A stretch of DNA of 64,000 nt from CAVYGM01 sp963768025. Its GTDB lineage: Bacteria; Bacteroidota; Bacteroidia; Cytophagales; Spirosomataceae. This document shows, piece after piece, positions 9,201-18,746 of the stretch; the first letter of the stretch is position 1, and every line of letters starts with the position of its first letter. Location: positions 36,022-100,021 of the forward strand of contig CAVYGM010000032.1 in NCBI GenBank assembly GCA_963768025.1, given 5' to 3'. A program made the position numbers and the translations under genes. The notes below the pieces were generated by a model. It saw only the letters and a program-made list of their open reading frames with translations. It was not told where the DNA came from and ran no database searches.

Positions 9201-10220
9201 ATGCAAATCGATCTTCGCTCCGATACTATTACCCGTCCAACCCCAGGCATGCAGGAGGCCATGTGGTCGGCTCCCGTAGGCGACGACGTGTTTGGGGACG
9301 ACCCCTCGGTCAATGCCCTCGAAGAAAAAGCCGCTCGCCTGTTTGGCGTGGAAGCGGCCCTGTTTTGCCCATCGGGTACCATGACCAACCAACTGGCCAT
9401 ACGGGTACACACCCAACCCGGTAGCGATGTAATTTGTGACAAGCTATCGCATATTTACCTGTACGAAGGGGGGGGCATCATGCTCAACTCCTTCTCATCC
9501 GTAAAGCTCCTGGATGGCGACCGGGGTCGCATCACGGCCGAGCAGGTAGCGGGGGCCATTAGCCCCGAACACGACGTACACTCTACTATTACCCGGCTGG
9601 TTTCCCTGGAAAACACCATGAACAAAGGCGGAGGCTGCTACTACGATCTGGACGAAATTATAGAGATTCGAAAAGTATGCGACCAGCATGGGATCCCCCT
9701 CCACCTCGACGGCGCCCGGCTGTTCAACGCCCTCGTGGAAACCGGCGAAACGCCCGCCCAATTTGGCGAACTCTTTGACAGCATCAGCATCTGTCTGTCC
9801 AAAGGTCTGGGCTGTCCGGTAGGTTCGCTGCTACTGGGTACCCGTGATTTTATCAAAAAAGCCCGACGATTCCGCAAAGTCATGGGCGGTGGCTGGCGGC
9901 AGGCGGGCTTTTTGGCCGCCGCCGGTATGTATGCCCTGGATCACCAGGTAGATCGGTTAAAAGAAGACCACGCCCGGGCCCGGGCCATTGGCTCCATCTT
10001 GACGAAAAACCCTGATATTCAGTACATTTATCCCATTGATACCAACATTGTCATCTGCCAGTTGCCCGATACCATTCTGGCCGCCGACTATGTTCGCAAA
10101 TTAGAAATGCTTCGCATTAAGGCGGTTACTTTTGGCAAGCACCTGGTGCGGTTCGTGACCCATCACGACTTTACGGATGATCACTTGACCGAATTCGAAA
10201 AACAATTTTCGAAGTTGTAG
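9201..10220 (+). CDS. Low-specificity L-threonine aldolase family, PLP enzyme
   Basis: This 339-residue fold-type I PLP enzyme cleaves L-threonine or allo-threonine to glycine and acetaldehyde. It begins with the diagnostic IDLRSDTITRPTPGM and VGDDVFGDDPSVNALE. The phosphate-binding segment is FCPSGTMTNQ (56-65). Asp170 in LHLDGARLFNA pairs with the pyridine nitrogen, and Lys201 in CLSKGLGCPVGS forms the aldimine. Length is typical. It is a cytosolic enzyme in a single-gene unit. Confidence 0.93.
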   Translation: MQIDLRSDTITRPTPGMQEAMWSAPVGDDVFGDDPSVNALEEKAARLFGVEAALFCPSGTMTNQLAIRVHTQPGSDVICDKLSHIYLYEGGGIMLNSFSSVKLLDGDRGRITAEQVAGAISPEHDVHSTITRLVSLENTMNKGGGCYYDLDEIIEIRKVCDQHGIPLHLDGARLFNALVETGETPAQFGELFDSISICLSKGLGCPVGSLLLGTRDFIKKARRFRKVMGGGWRQAGFLAAAGMYALDHQVDRLKEDHARARAIGSILTKNPDIQYIYPIDTNIVICQLPDTILAADYVRKLEMLRIKAVTFGKHLVRFVTHHDFTDDHLTEFEKQFSKL

Positions 10221-10335
10221 GAAGCTATTTTCCCCTACCTGGGTTTTTTAAAATCGTTTTGAAACAACCGTCCGACAGCCGTGGTCTTTTTGTATTTTTA
10301 GCTTTTCTTGCAAATCTTAACCAACTAAAAACGAA

Positions 10336-13300
10336 ATGAAAAAACTATTCTCTGCCCTTCAAGGGATAGCGGCCGGACTTTTCTTGCTCAGCGGCTCGCT
10401 TCCAGCCCAGCCTCTCCCTTCCGCCCTCTTCAAATCCATGAAAGTGCGTAGCATTGGTCCGGCCGTCATGTCGGGCCGCATTACCACCGTGGAGGCCGTG
10501 GTCAACAGTCCAAACATCATTTACGCCGGTGCCGCCTCGGGCGGGGTGTGGAAAAGCGAAAACGGGGGGGGTACCTGGCAGCCAATTTTTGACGACCAGC
10601 CTACCCTGAACATTGGCTCCCTGGCCATCCAGCAGTCCAATCCCAACGTGGTGTGGGTAGGTACCGGAGAAGGTAACCCCCGAAATTCCATCAGCATTGG
10701 CGAGGGAATTTACAGGACCCTTGACGCCGGAAAAACCTGGCAGCGGATGGGGTTGGAAAAAACCCGCAACATCCACCGGCTGGCCATTGATCCTACCAAC
10801 CCGGATGTGGTATATGCCGGGGCCATCGGCAACCCCTACGCCGAGCACCCCGAGCGTGGCGTTTTCAAAACTACCGACGGTGGCAAAAACTGGACTAAAA
10901 TCCTGTATACCAACGACAAATCGGGCGTGGGGGATATGATCATGGATCCTTCCAATCCGCAGAAAATCCTGGTAGCGATGTGGGAGCACAAGCGCACCCC
11001 CTACGATTTCCAGTCGGGTGGACCAGGTTCGGGCCTGTACCTGACCTACGATGGCGGCAAGACCTGGAAGAAACTGGGCAAGGAACAAGGCCTACCCGAG
11101 GGAGATTATGGTCGTTGCGGGGTAGCTATTTCTCCCGCCAACCCCAACCGCATGTACGCGATGGTGGAAGCCAAGAAAAATGGCTTGTACACCAGCACCG
11201 ACGGAGGTTTTAGCTGGTCCAAGGTGACTGAAGATCCCGATATAGCCACCAACCGGCCTTTTTACTTCAACGACATTATTGCCGATCCGGTCAACGAGAA
11301 TAAACTGTACTCCCTGTGGCAAACGGTCAATGTGAGTATCGACGGGGGTAAAAGTTTTAAAACTACGGCGGATTTCAACCAGGCCCACGCGGATCACCAT
11401 GCGCTTTGGATTCACCCAAAGGACCCCAATTTTATAATCAATGGCAACGACGGCGGAATTACCATTTCGCGCGATGGCGGCAAAAAATGGATTTTTGGCG
11501 AAAGCATTCCCATTGGACAGTTTTATCACGTCAATGTTGACAATGAGATTCCCTACAATGTCTACGGCGGTTTGCAGGATAACGGTTCCTGGCGCGGGCC
11601 AGCTTACACCTGGATGAGCGAAGGACTCCGCAACTACCTCTGGCAGGGCCTGTGGGGTGGTGATGGGTTCGACGTGCTGCCCGATCCCGACAATGCCCGC
11701 TACGGCTACGCCATGTCGCAAGGGGGGAACCTGGGCCACTACGACGTAGAAACCGGACAAAGTTACAGCATCCGCCCACCGGCCCCTGACCTGAACACCC
11801 GCCTGCGCTTCAACTGGAACGCGGCCCTGGCCCAGGATCCGCTCGACAACAGCACCCTCTACTACGGCAGTCAGTTTGTTCACAAAACCACCGACAAAGG
11901 AAAAAACTGGACAATCATCTCGCCTGACCTGACCACCAACGACCCAAAGAAGCAAAAGCAGGACGAAAGCGGTGGGCTTTCGCTGGATATTACCTCGGCC
12001 GAGAACAATACCACGATTCTGGCGATGGCTCCTTCCTACAAAGAAAAAGGGGTGATTTGGGTTACGACCGACGATGGCCAGGTGCAACTGACCCGCGATG
12101 GGGGTAAAACCTGGAACAACCTCCGCGATAAACTTCCCGGCCTGCCCAAAGAAGCCTGGATACCCCAGGTAAAAGCATCTAAGCTCAACGCCGCCGAGGC
12201 CTACGTGGTAGCCAACCACTACCGTATGGGTGATTTTGCTCCCTATATTTACCGAACCCGCAACTACGGCCAAAGCTGGGAGCGCATCATGGACGATAAA
12301 AAAGCGCGGGGATATGCCCTAAGCGTTCTGCCCGATACCGAAGCACCCAACCTGATCTTTGCCGGCACCGAGCACGGCCTATGGGTGAGCGTGGACGATG
12401 CCAAAACCTGGACGCAGTGGAAGCACGGCATTCCGGCTACCAGCGTCATGGACCTGGCCATTCAGGAACGCGAGGCTGATCTAATTATTGGTACCTTCGG
12501 ACGCTCCCTTTATGCCCTGGATGACATTCGTCCGCTGCGCAAAATAGCTTCAACCAACAAGGTTTTGGAGAATAAGTTGGTGGCTTTTGCCGCTCCGGAT
12601 GCCTACCTGGCCGAAACCAAAGACATTCCTGGCTACGGCTCCGGGGGAGATGGGCTCTATCAGGCTGAAAACCGCAGCCGGCAAGCCCGCCTCACCTACC
12701 TGCTCCATCCCCAAATCACCGACAAGAACTCCAAACTGGATACCGTGCAGGTGCGGGTGTACGATGCCGTTGGCAAACAAATCCGGATGTTTACCGACAA
12801 GCCCGATACCGTTGGCATTCAGCGGATGGCCTGGGATTTGCGCGAACGGGGCATCCGCCAACCCGGCAGCAAAAAACCCGGTCCCAAGAGCCCCGAACCC
12901 ACCGGACTTTTGGTGATGCCAGGTACCTATAAAGTGGTGATTAGCTACAAGGATCTAAAAGATTCCACGATGGTGAAGGTCCTGGCCGATCCTCGTTTGG
13001 AGTACCCACGGGAAGCCCTTTTGGCCCGACGGACGATGGCGGATCGCCTGGCCAAAACCGGCGAAAAACTGACTGCGGCCCTGGATCATCTCGATGAGGC
13101 CGATAACACCCTGAAAGTGATGGCCGAACAAGTAAAGAATTCGGAAAGTGAAAGCTGGAAAGGGTGGGGCAAAAAAGTAAAAGCCATGCAAGACAGCGTA
13201 AAGGCGGTTCGTGAACTGATTGAACCCAAACCCCTCGAAAAGCAGGGATACGGCCGCCCCTTTCGGCAAACAGCCCTAACCGTTTGGCGCGATGCGTATT

Positions 13301-13500
13301 ATGCCGCCGCTGGCTCACCCTACGCGGGTGGTAAGCCGTTTGCTCCCAACGCCGTGGACGAAAAAATGATCCAGGATGCCGAACTGTACGCAGAGAAGGC
13401 CTTGGCGAAAGTCAATGCTTTTTTCAGTACCCATTGGGAGTCATTCCGAAAAGAAGCCGAGGCCCAGCCTTCGTTGCTGTTTAAGAGCTTTACGGATTAG
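10336..13500 (+). CDS. Secreted VPS10/sortilin-type BNR beta-propeller protein
   Basis: This 1054-residue exported protein has a signal peptide ending near SLPAQPLP. Repeated BNR/Asp-box motifs of the type S-x-D-G-G-x-x-W occur throughout the first 730 residues (KSENGGGTW, KTTDGGKNW, TSTDGGFSW, ISRDGGKKW, LTRDGGKTW). A C-terminal helical part contains LKVMAEQVKN and DSVKAVRELI. Databases often call such proteins glycosyl hydrolases, but I see no catalytic residues proving sialidase activity. They are abundant in Bacteroidota and probably bind or process extracellular polymers. It is a single gene closed by a strong terminator. Confidence 0.85.
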   Translation: MKKLFSALQGIAAGLFLLSGSLPAQPLPSALFKSMKVRSIGPAVMSGRITTVEAVVNSPNIIYAGAASGGVWKSENGGGTWQPIFDDQPTLNIGSLAIQQSNPNVVWVGTGEGNPRNSISIGEGIYRTLDAGKTWQRMGLEKTRNIHRLAIDPTNPDVVYAGAIGNPYAEHPERGVFKTTDGGKNWTKILYTNDKSGVGDMIMDPSNPQKILVAMWEHKRTPYDFQSGGPGSGLYLTYDGGKTWKKLGKEQGLPEGDYGRCGVAISPANPNRMYAMVEAKKNGLYTSTDGGFSWSKVTEDPDIATNRPFYFNDIIADPVNENKLYSLWQTVNVSIDGGKSFKTTADFNQAHADHHALWIHPKDPNFIINGNDGGITISRDGGKKWIFGESIPIGQFYHVNVDNEIPYNVYGGLQDNGSWRGPAYTWMSEGLRNYLWQGLWGGDGFDVLPDPDNARYGYAMSQGGNLGHYDVETGQSYSIRPPAPDLNTRLRFNWNAALAQDPLDNSTLYYGSQFVHKTTDKGKNWTIISPDLTTNDPKKQKQDESGGLSLDITSAENNTTILAMAPSYKEKGVIWVTTDDGQVQLTRDGGKTWNNLRDKLPGLPKEAWIPQVKASKLNAAEAYVVANHYRMGDFAPYIYRTRNYGQSWERIMDDKKARGYALSVLPDTEAPNLIFAGTEHGLWVSVDDAKTWTQWKHGIPATSVMDLAIQEREADLIIGTFGRSLYALDDIRPLRKIASTNKVLENKLVAFAAPDAYLAETKDIPGYGSGGDGLYQAENRSRQARLTYLLHPQITDKNSKLDTVQVRVYDAVGKQIRMFTDKPDTVGIQRMAWDLRERGIRQPGSKKPGPKSPEPTGLLVMPGTYKVVISYKDLKDSTMVKVLADPRLEYPREALLARRTMADRLAKTGEKLTAALDHLDEADNTLKVMAEQVKNSESESWKGWGKKVKAMQDSVKAVRELIEPKPLEKQGYGRPFRQTALTVWRDAYYAAAGSPYAGGKPFAPNAVDEKMIQDAELYAEKALAKVNAFFSTHWESFRKEAEAQPSLLFKSFTD

Positions 13501-13525
13501 GTAAAAGTAATCACTGGATTACTCC

Positions 13526-13573
13526 AAAGCCCATGCCACCGGTAGTGCAATAACTACCGGTGGCATGGGCTTT
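13526..13573. terminator. Bidirectional terminator between convergent genes
   Basis: A perfect 21-bp stem with a six-base loop (arms 13526-13546 and 13553-13573) has AAA and TTT at its ends. It serves the propeller gene on plus and the antitoxin gene on minus. Confidence 0.85.
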
Positions 13574-13600
13574 GTTGCCTTCACTGACTTGCTTTTTCGG

Positions 13601-13807
13601 TTACAGTCCTTTGCGTACTTTCCTGATCATTTCAACGGCTATATCCATCGAAACAATTGGACCATTTGCATTCCAGACCTCATTGTAGACATGAATATCC
13701 TCCAACTCTTCCAGTTCTTTCAGAATGGAGTCAAATTCAGCCCGTGGTAACATCACAAGTTTATGGCCAGCCGTATCTTCAATATATTTGGGATGAAGCG
13801 CAATCAT
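13601..13807 (-). CDS. Orphan antitoxin-like protein (RelB/Phd type)
   Basis: This 68-residue protein resembles small antitoxins that open with M-x-A-L-H-P-x-Y-I and continue with VMLPRAEFDSILKELEELEDI. In a complete module a ParE/RelE-type toxin follows in the same direction, but here the next feature is a terminator 28 bases away, so no partner gene is present. The C-terminal part (VSMDIAVEMIRKVRKG) may have been remodelled. It could be a solitary regulator or the remnant of a lost module. Confidence 0.65.
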   Translation of the reverse strand: MIALHPKYIEDTAGHKLVMLPRAEFDSILKELEELEDIHVYNEVWNANGPIVSMDIAVEMIRKVRKGL

Positions 13808-14019
13808 AACTCTCCTTTTTACTGATTATATGAAAAGCCAAGAGGCATCGGTTCATACTCTGTTTTCCAATAAAATCACATGCTGATAGAGCTAGGTCGA
13901 AGCATTACCCCTGAGTGAACCGCTGGGTGTAGGCCTATGGGTGAACTTGTATATTTATAACGTAATTTTGGCTCTTTCTTGGATTCTAATACTAAATTTT
14001 TAAACACTTCTTAGGAAAT

Positions 14020-14055
14020 ACTACAAAAATAGTTTGTTAACTACAAAAATAGTTT
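14020..14055 (+). promoter_or_regulatory. Tandem BlaI-type operators overlapping the promoter
   Basis: ACTACAAAAATAGTTT occurs twice, at 14020-14035 and 14040-14055, with a 20-base period (two helical turns). Each copy has an ACTA-N6-TAGT dyad, like the ACTACA/TGTAGT half-sites of BlaI/MecI repressors. TTTG at 14033-14036 and TACATTTA at 14056-14063 (19-base spacing) form a Bacteroidota promoter interleaved with the sites. Autorepression is the natural reading. Confidence 0.65.
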
Positions 14056-14067
14056 TACATTTAGGGT

Positions 14068-14443
14068 ATGGAAACTGAGAAATTAACAAACAAGGAAGAA
14101 GAGGTTATGCAAGTGCTGTGGGCGATGGAGAAAGCCTTTGTCAAAGACATGCTGCCGCACTTCGACGACCCGCCCCTGCACTACAATACCCTTTCTACCC
14201 TGATCCGCAAATTGGAAGACAAAGGCTACGTGGCGCACCGCCAGTATGGCAATACCTACGAGTACTTACCCGGCTATCAGCAAGGAAGACTATCAGAACC
14301 ATTTCGTGCTCAACAAAGTGGTGAATAACTATTTTAACCACTCTTACAAGGATCTGGTGGCCTATTTTGCGCGAAATGAAAAAGTTAGCCCCGATGAGCT
14401 ACGGGACATTATTCGTATGATCGAGGAAGATGCCTCCGCTTAG
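14068..14443 (+). CDS. BlaI/MecI family repressor (one-base frameshift)
   Basis: This winged-helix repressor is about 124 residues once repaired. The N-terminal part reads LTNKEEEVMQVLW, then the recognition region LHYNTLSTLIRKLEDKGYV. The C-terminal dimerisation helices (YFARNEKVSPDELRDIIRMI) are in the next frame. Deleting one G in CCCGGC near 14272 joins them as YLPAISKEDYQN, so this is probably a sequencing insertion. Members are cleaved or released when a cognate M56 membrane protease senses its signal, and the next gene encodes such a protease 44 bases downstream. Confidence 0.85.
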
Positions 14444-14487
14444 CGTAGCGCGTTTGGCCTTTACCCCTACCCTAAACCCGATTATCC

Positions 14488-16236
14488 ATGCTTCTTCCGT
14501 ACCTCATCAAAGTAAGCCTGTTGCTGGCGGCCCTGACACTGGGGTACCGCTGGCTCATTCAGTTCGAGACTTTTTCTTAAGTTAACCGGGTACTGCTGTG
14601 GCTCAATGTTGCGGCCGCCTGGCTGTTGCCCTTGATTCCACTGGCGAGTTGGGGGCCGGTGGAGGTGCAGCAGGAGCTTCACCAAAGCCTGCCAAAGCTG
14701 GTAAAGGTAGCCCCACCACCCGTTGAAAAGTTTGTAGAGCAGGTTGCCCTTCCGTCCACCCTCACCGGAAGCCCCACCGGCTGGGCAGTAGCCGACTGGC
14801 TACTGCTGATTTACCTGAGTGGTGTTTTGTTCATGACCGGGCGCTTTCTCCTGCAGCTCGGCGGCCTGATCCGCTCGTTGCGAAAGGCTCCTTCCGAGCT
14901 ACTGGCGCCCGGTATCCGGCTGGTTCGTGATACCGCCACCACCTCCCCCTATTCTTTCTTCCACTGGATCGTCTGCAATCCGGATAACCCTTCCGAAAGT
15001 GACCTACAGCAAATTCTGGCCCACGAAAGCGAGCACGTCAGGCAATGGCATAGTGCCGACCTACTGCTGGCCGAGTTGCAACGGATCGCCCTGTGGTTTA
15101 ATCCCTTTGCCTGGGTGCATCAGCGGTTGGTACAGGTCAATCTGGAATACCTGGCCGACCGGGCCGTACTGGCAGGTGGCTATGAGAAAAAAGAATATCA
15201 GCTCAATCTCCTGAAAACCGCCCTGCAAACCCACGAATTTCCATTAACGAACTCCTTTGCGCAGTCCCTACTCAAAAAGCGCATCAAAATGATGAACCGC
15301 CCACCTTCGCGCTACTGGGTGTGGGGTAAGTATTCGCTACTGTTGGGCGCGCTCTACCTTTCCTCGGCTTTTGTGGCTCCTTACAGGCAACAGATAGTAA
15401 AAATGGTACCGAAGGTGGTGCAGCCTTTGGTAAGTACGCTGGTGGAGGAAACACCTGATGCAAAAACGGACGTTAGCGAAACAAAAAAAGATATGTCCGA
15501 AGAAGATAGTCACCCGGAAATGAGCGTGCCCACTCCGGCAGTTCTTGACACGATACAAGTTCAAACCCGGAAGTGGGTATTAGAAAAAAACGATACCCTG
15601 TTCTGGGCTATCCCGGCGCGGGCAACACTGAGTGATCTGAATACTATCCAAACGGAAATTGCTAGCTATGGTGGTAAAATGTCGTTCAATTCGATCCAGT
15701 ATGATACTCTACAACACTTTCTTACCTCACTTACCGTAACAGTGAACCAAAAAGGGGCAAGTGGAACATTATTTTCCAACGAGGGAAAATACTCGCCCAT
15801 AAAGGGCAGTAGCGGTATTATCACTCGATCAGGTGCAGTAGGTGTGGGTCACGTACCGCCCGACCCTTTGTATACACAACTCCGACAGGAATATAGTGCA
15901 GCTCTTGAAGTAAAACAGAAAAACAGGAATACCTACGTCACGGATAGCCTGGAACACGTCATGAATAAAAATGGAGGTGGATATGGAAGCACTACCTATC
16001 TCAAAAGGTATCTGGAAGGCAGCTACGCGGAAACCATTTTACAAAAAGAAGGCATAGGAAAGTCAGAGACGGGTACTCTAAGGCTCACAGACCTGATTCA
16101 AGATTCAGAGTTTATTTTGGACGGAATACCATCGACCTTCGAGAAATTGAATAAGATATCGTTCAATCAGTTGGATAAGGTTACCATTCTGAAAGCGCAA
16201 AATGGCAAGAAAATTATCCAGGTCTTCACGAACTGA
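14488..16236 (+). CDS. BlaR1-like M56 family membrane metallopeptidase sensor (internal stop)
   Basis: The gene starts at the ATG at 14488 with membrane segment MLLPYLIKVSLLLAALTLGYRW. An in-frame TAA at 14578-14580 interrupts it, but reading resumes in the same phase with VNRVLLWLN, the usual M56 sequence. The zinc site is HESEH (about 15026), followed by LADRAV. A further span near SLLLGALYLSSAFVA leads to a roughly 250-residue outer C-terminal domain. That domain resembles no penicillin-binding sensor I know, so the signal is unlikely to be beta-lactam. Known relatives cleave BlaI-type repressors. Confidence 0.8.
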
Positions 16237-16250
16237 CCCATCCATTTTTT

Positions 16251-17120
16251 ATGAAAAATCAACTGACTCTCATCCTGGCTGGCCTATATTTGTTCATGAA
16301 ACTGCCTGTTGGCTTTGCCCAGGACACCCTGTCTCTCACATTGAAACCACTACCAGAAGCCAAATACCTGGCTTCCTACAGAGGCATGAAACTCGATAAC
16401 ATCGAACACTTCAAAGGTATTCCAAAGGCAATGGATTACCAGGTATATCTTTTCAATTTCCAAAGGAGGCAATCCACATTTACCAACTACCAGAAGGGGA
16501 TTCTAACGAAAGGACATTTCAACCAAATCGTTCAGGTCTATAAGCTTGACACGACGGGACTTTATGGAAAAGCTGATATCAATAATAGTCTGGCGGTCCT
16601 TTCTGCTTTGTATCCAGGCAATCGGAAGAAAGTTATTCCGGATCTGAACTTTAACTTAGATTTCAGCGATGATCCTGTGTATGAATACGCCGTACCCGAT
16701 TTTGATGCCGACTACCCTGAGGATTCCCTTCCGGCAATGAGGGTTGCTTACGATTATGTATACGAGGGCAAGCCAATTCGCCGAGAAATACTACTTAAAA
16801 TTCCTCCGACTAGTAAAGGTCACACGCTTGCCAACCCAAATGACAAGCCTATGCTTCTAATCGCCCCATTTTTGGATTGGACGGAGTGCCCATATAAAGC
16901 TCCTTGATACACAGTATGAAATTATCTTAATAAGCCCTCAGGATCTCGATGCCAACTATACCCAGGCTGCGGGTTGATGGTAAAAGATATGGCCACAGAC
17001 AAACCTGTTGATTTTAAAACCCATCCCACACCCGGCGTCTTTTTTCCCTTAGGTAATAAAATGGTCAAGGTGGAGGATATCTCTTATTTTGGTGATTCTG
17101 CAAAACTGATTGTCAAGTAA
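16251..17120 (+). pseudogene. Hypothetical secreted protein of the BlaI-M56 operon, frame broken
   Basis: It starts 14 bases after the M56 stop, so it is surely in the same operon. A signal peptide ends near KLPVGFAQ. The first 218 residues are continuous. After about 16895 the sequence continues in another frame (LLDTQYEIILISPQD) and near 16972 returns to the original frame (MVKDMATDKPVDF to FGDSAKLIVK, stop 17118-17120). The whole protein would be about 289 residues. I recognise no family. Being secreted and co-transcribed with the sensor, it may modulate or supply its signal. Confidence 0.6.
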
Positions 17121-17127
17121 ATCTCCC

Positions 17128-17635
17128 CTACTTCAAATACACCCCCTCCTCCCCCTGCCTACTCAAAATTACCTCCACGTGCTCGTTGAAGGTGGTGCTG
17201 AGGGCGTAGCCTACGTAGTCGGCGGATACGGGGAAGTGGCGGTGGTTGCGGTCTACGATGACGGCGACCTGTAATTTTTTGAGTCGAAATTGCAGGAAGG
17301 GTTGTAGGGCAAAAGCCAGGGTACGACCTGTGTTGAGTACGTCGTCGGCCATGATCACTACCTTACTATCGGTGAGCAGGAATTCGTTCGCGAAAGGTAA
17401 TTTCACTTTTGTGAGGCTTCACCTTGTCGAACATCATCTCTACCAGGCTCGTGCGGATGGGGGAAATGGATTGCAGTTCGGCGGCCAGCAAACGGGCAAA
17501 TTCGTAGCCCTTCGCCGGTAATGCCGGCCAGGATGATTTCTTCTTCCTCAAAATTCCGCTCGTAGATCTCAAAGGCTATCCGGCGGATTTTCTGATGGGT
17601 TTGCTCGATGGTAAGTACCTGCTGACGGGTTGGGG
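17128..17635 (-). pseudogene. PyrR-like phosphoribosyltransferase, several frameshifts
   Basis: The PRPP-binding loop is clear in VVIMADDVLNTGRT. The C-terminal half continues to RQGEEGVYLK. The N-terminal half appears in other frames as VLTIEQTHQKIRRIAFEIY and GYEFARLLAAELQSI, which is the PyrR/Xprt-like pattern. Shifts lie near 17395, 17520 and 17625, and no clean start codon is visible beyond them. PyrR-type enzymes make UMP from uracil and PRPP or regulate pyrimidine genes; which applies here cannot be judged. Its 3' end faces the secreted protein of the M56 operon. Confidence 0.75.
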
Positions 17636-17749
17636 TCGGCGGTGCGATTCAGGTGGATAGTTATGTGAGGGAGAAAGTTGGGTATGTAACCAAAAACAAA
17701 GAGGAACCCAACCAATGGCGGGCTCCTCCCTCGGACAAATATATAAAAT

Positions 17750-18671
17750 CTACACGGAAAAACTATCGCTTTCCTGGTAGGCTTTGATCAGCGACTTGCT
17801 CACCTTCTTTGCCGGGACTAAAAATTACCGTGCTCCATGCCCATGATAAAGCTTTTGTTTTCCTTTTTGCTTCGGTCGTAGATGTACTTGAATAATATTT
17901 TTGTAATTGATCTCGCCGGTGGTCGGCTCTTTACGGCCGGGGTTATCACCGATCTGGAAGTAGTCTATTTCGCTCCACGTCCAGTCCATGTGCGGGATGA
18001 TGTGCCCTTCGTTTTTCTGCATGTGGTAAATATCAAACAGAATCTTGCAGGAAGGGCTATTGACGCCCCGGCATATTTCGTAGGTCTGATCGGACGTACG
18101 CAGGAAACAGATCCGGATTATCGCTCAGCGGTTCCAGCACCATCACCAGCCCGTGGGGTTCGAGGATTTCGGCACCCCGGCGCAGGGCGTCGATGACGTG
18201 GCCGGTCTGAACGCCAATGGGGAGCTTTCGCTCAAAATTGCCGGGTACTACGGTCATCCATTTGGCATTGACGCGCTTGGCTACTTCCACGGCCCGCTTG
18301 CATCCATTCAGGAAAATATCCACGTACTCGGGCTTGCCCGCGGCCAGGGTGTTGGCCCCGTTGCCGCCTTTATCCACCACAAACACGCCCATTTCCATGC
18401 CCAGGCGGGTCATTTCTTTGGCAATTTTTTCCTGCACATCCACCGGGCGCCCCATCATGCCATTGTCTTCGAGGGCCATAAAACCCTGATCGGCCATGAA
18501 TTTGAGCTGATCTATAAGATCTTCCCCCGCCAGGTTTTTGAACATCCCAAAGTGAGGGGCATATTTTAGCTTGAAGTTATTCTTGGCAGGAAAGGCCGCC
18601 GAGGCATCTACCGAAGCCACTGCTGCACCGGCCAGACCGAGGGTTGATTTTACGAAATTTCTGCGAAGCAT
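17750..18671 (-). pseudogene. Tat-exported sugar phosphate isomerase/epimerase (TIM barrel), frameshifted
   Basis: This hydroxypyruvate isomerase-like protein has a twin-arginine leader (MLRRNFVKSTLGLAGAAVAS). The first 190 residues are intact up to LVMVLEPLSDNPDLF. The rest is in other frames: RTSDQTYEICRG, then HMQKNEGHIIPHMDWTWSEIDYFQIGDNPGRKEP, then KSFIMGMEHGNF and KAYQESDSFSV before the stop at 17750-17752. Metal-ligand motifs (Glu in LEPLSD, Asp/His around the mid-barrel) are preserved, so the breaks are probably sequencing errors. It sits 75 bases downstream of a membrane-bound dehydrogenase gene, fitting a periplasmic sugar pathway. Confidence 0.8.
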
Positions 18672-18746
18672 GTTGTTCTTTTTTTGAGTTCAGAAAGTAA
18701 AGGCCAATCGGCCAGGAATATACCATCCTGCACCAAAATTTGATCG

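Noticed and set aside
11092..12273. Minus-strand 393-codon ORF inside the large propeller gene
   Set aside because: Shadow of a well-supported gene; no signal peptide, motif or plausible hydrophobic pattern.
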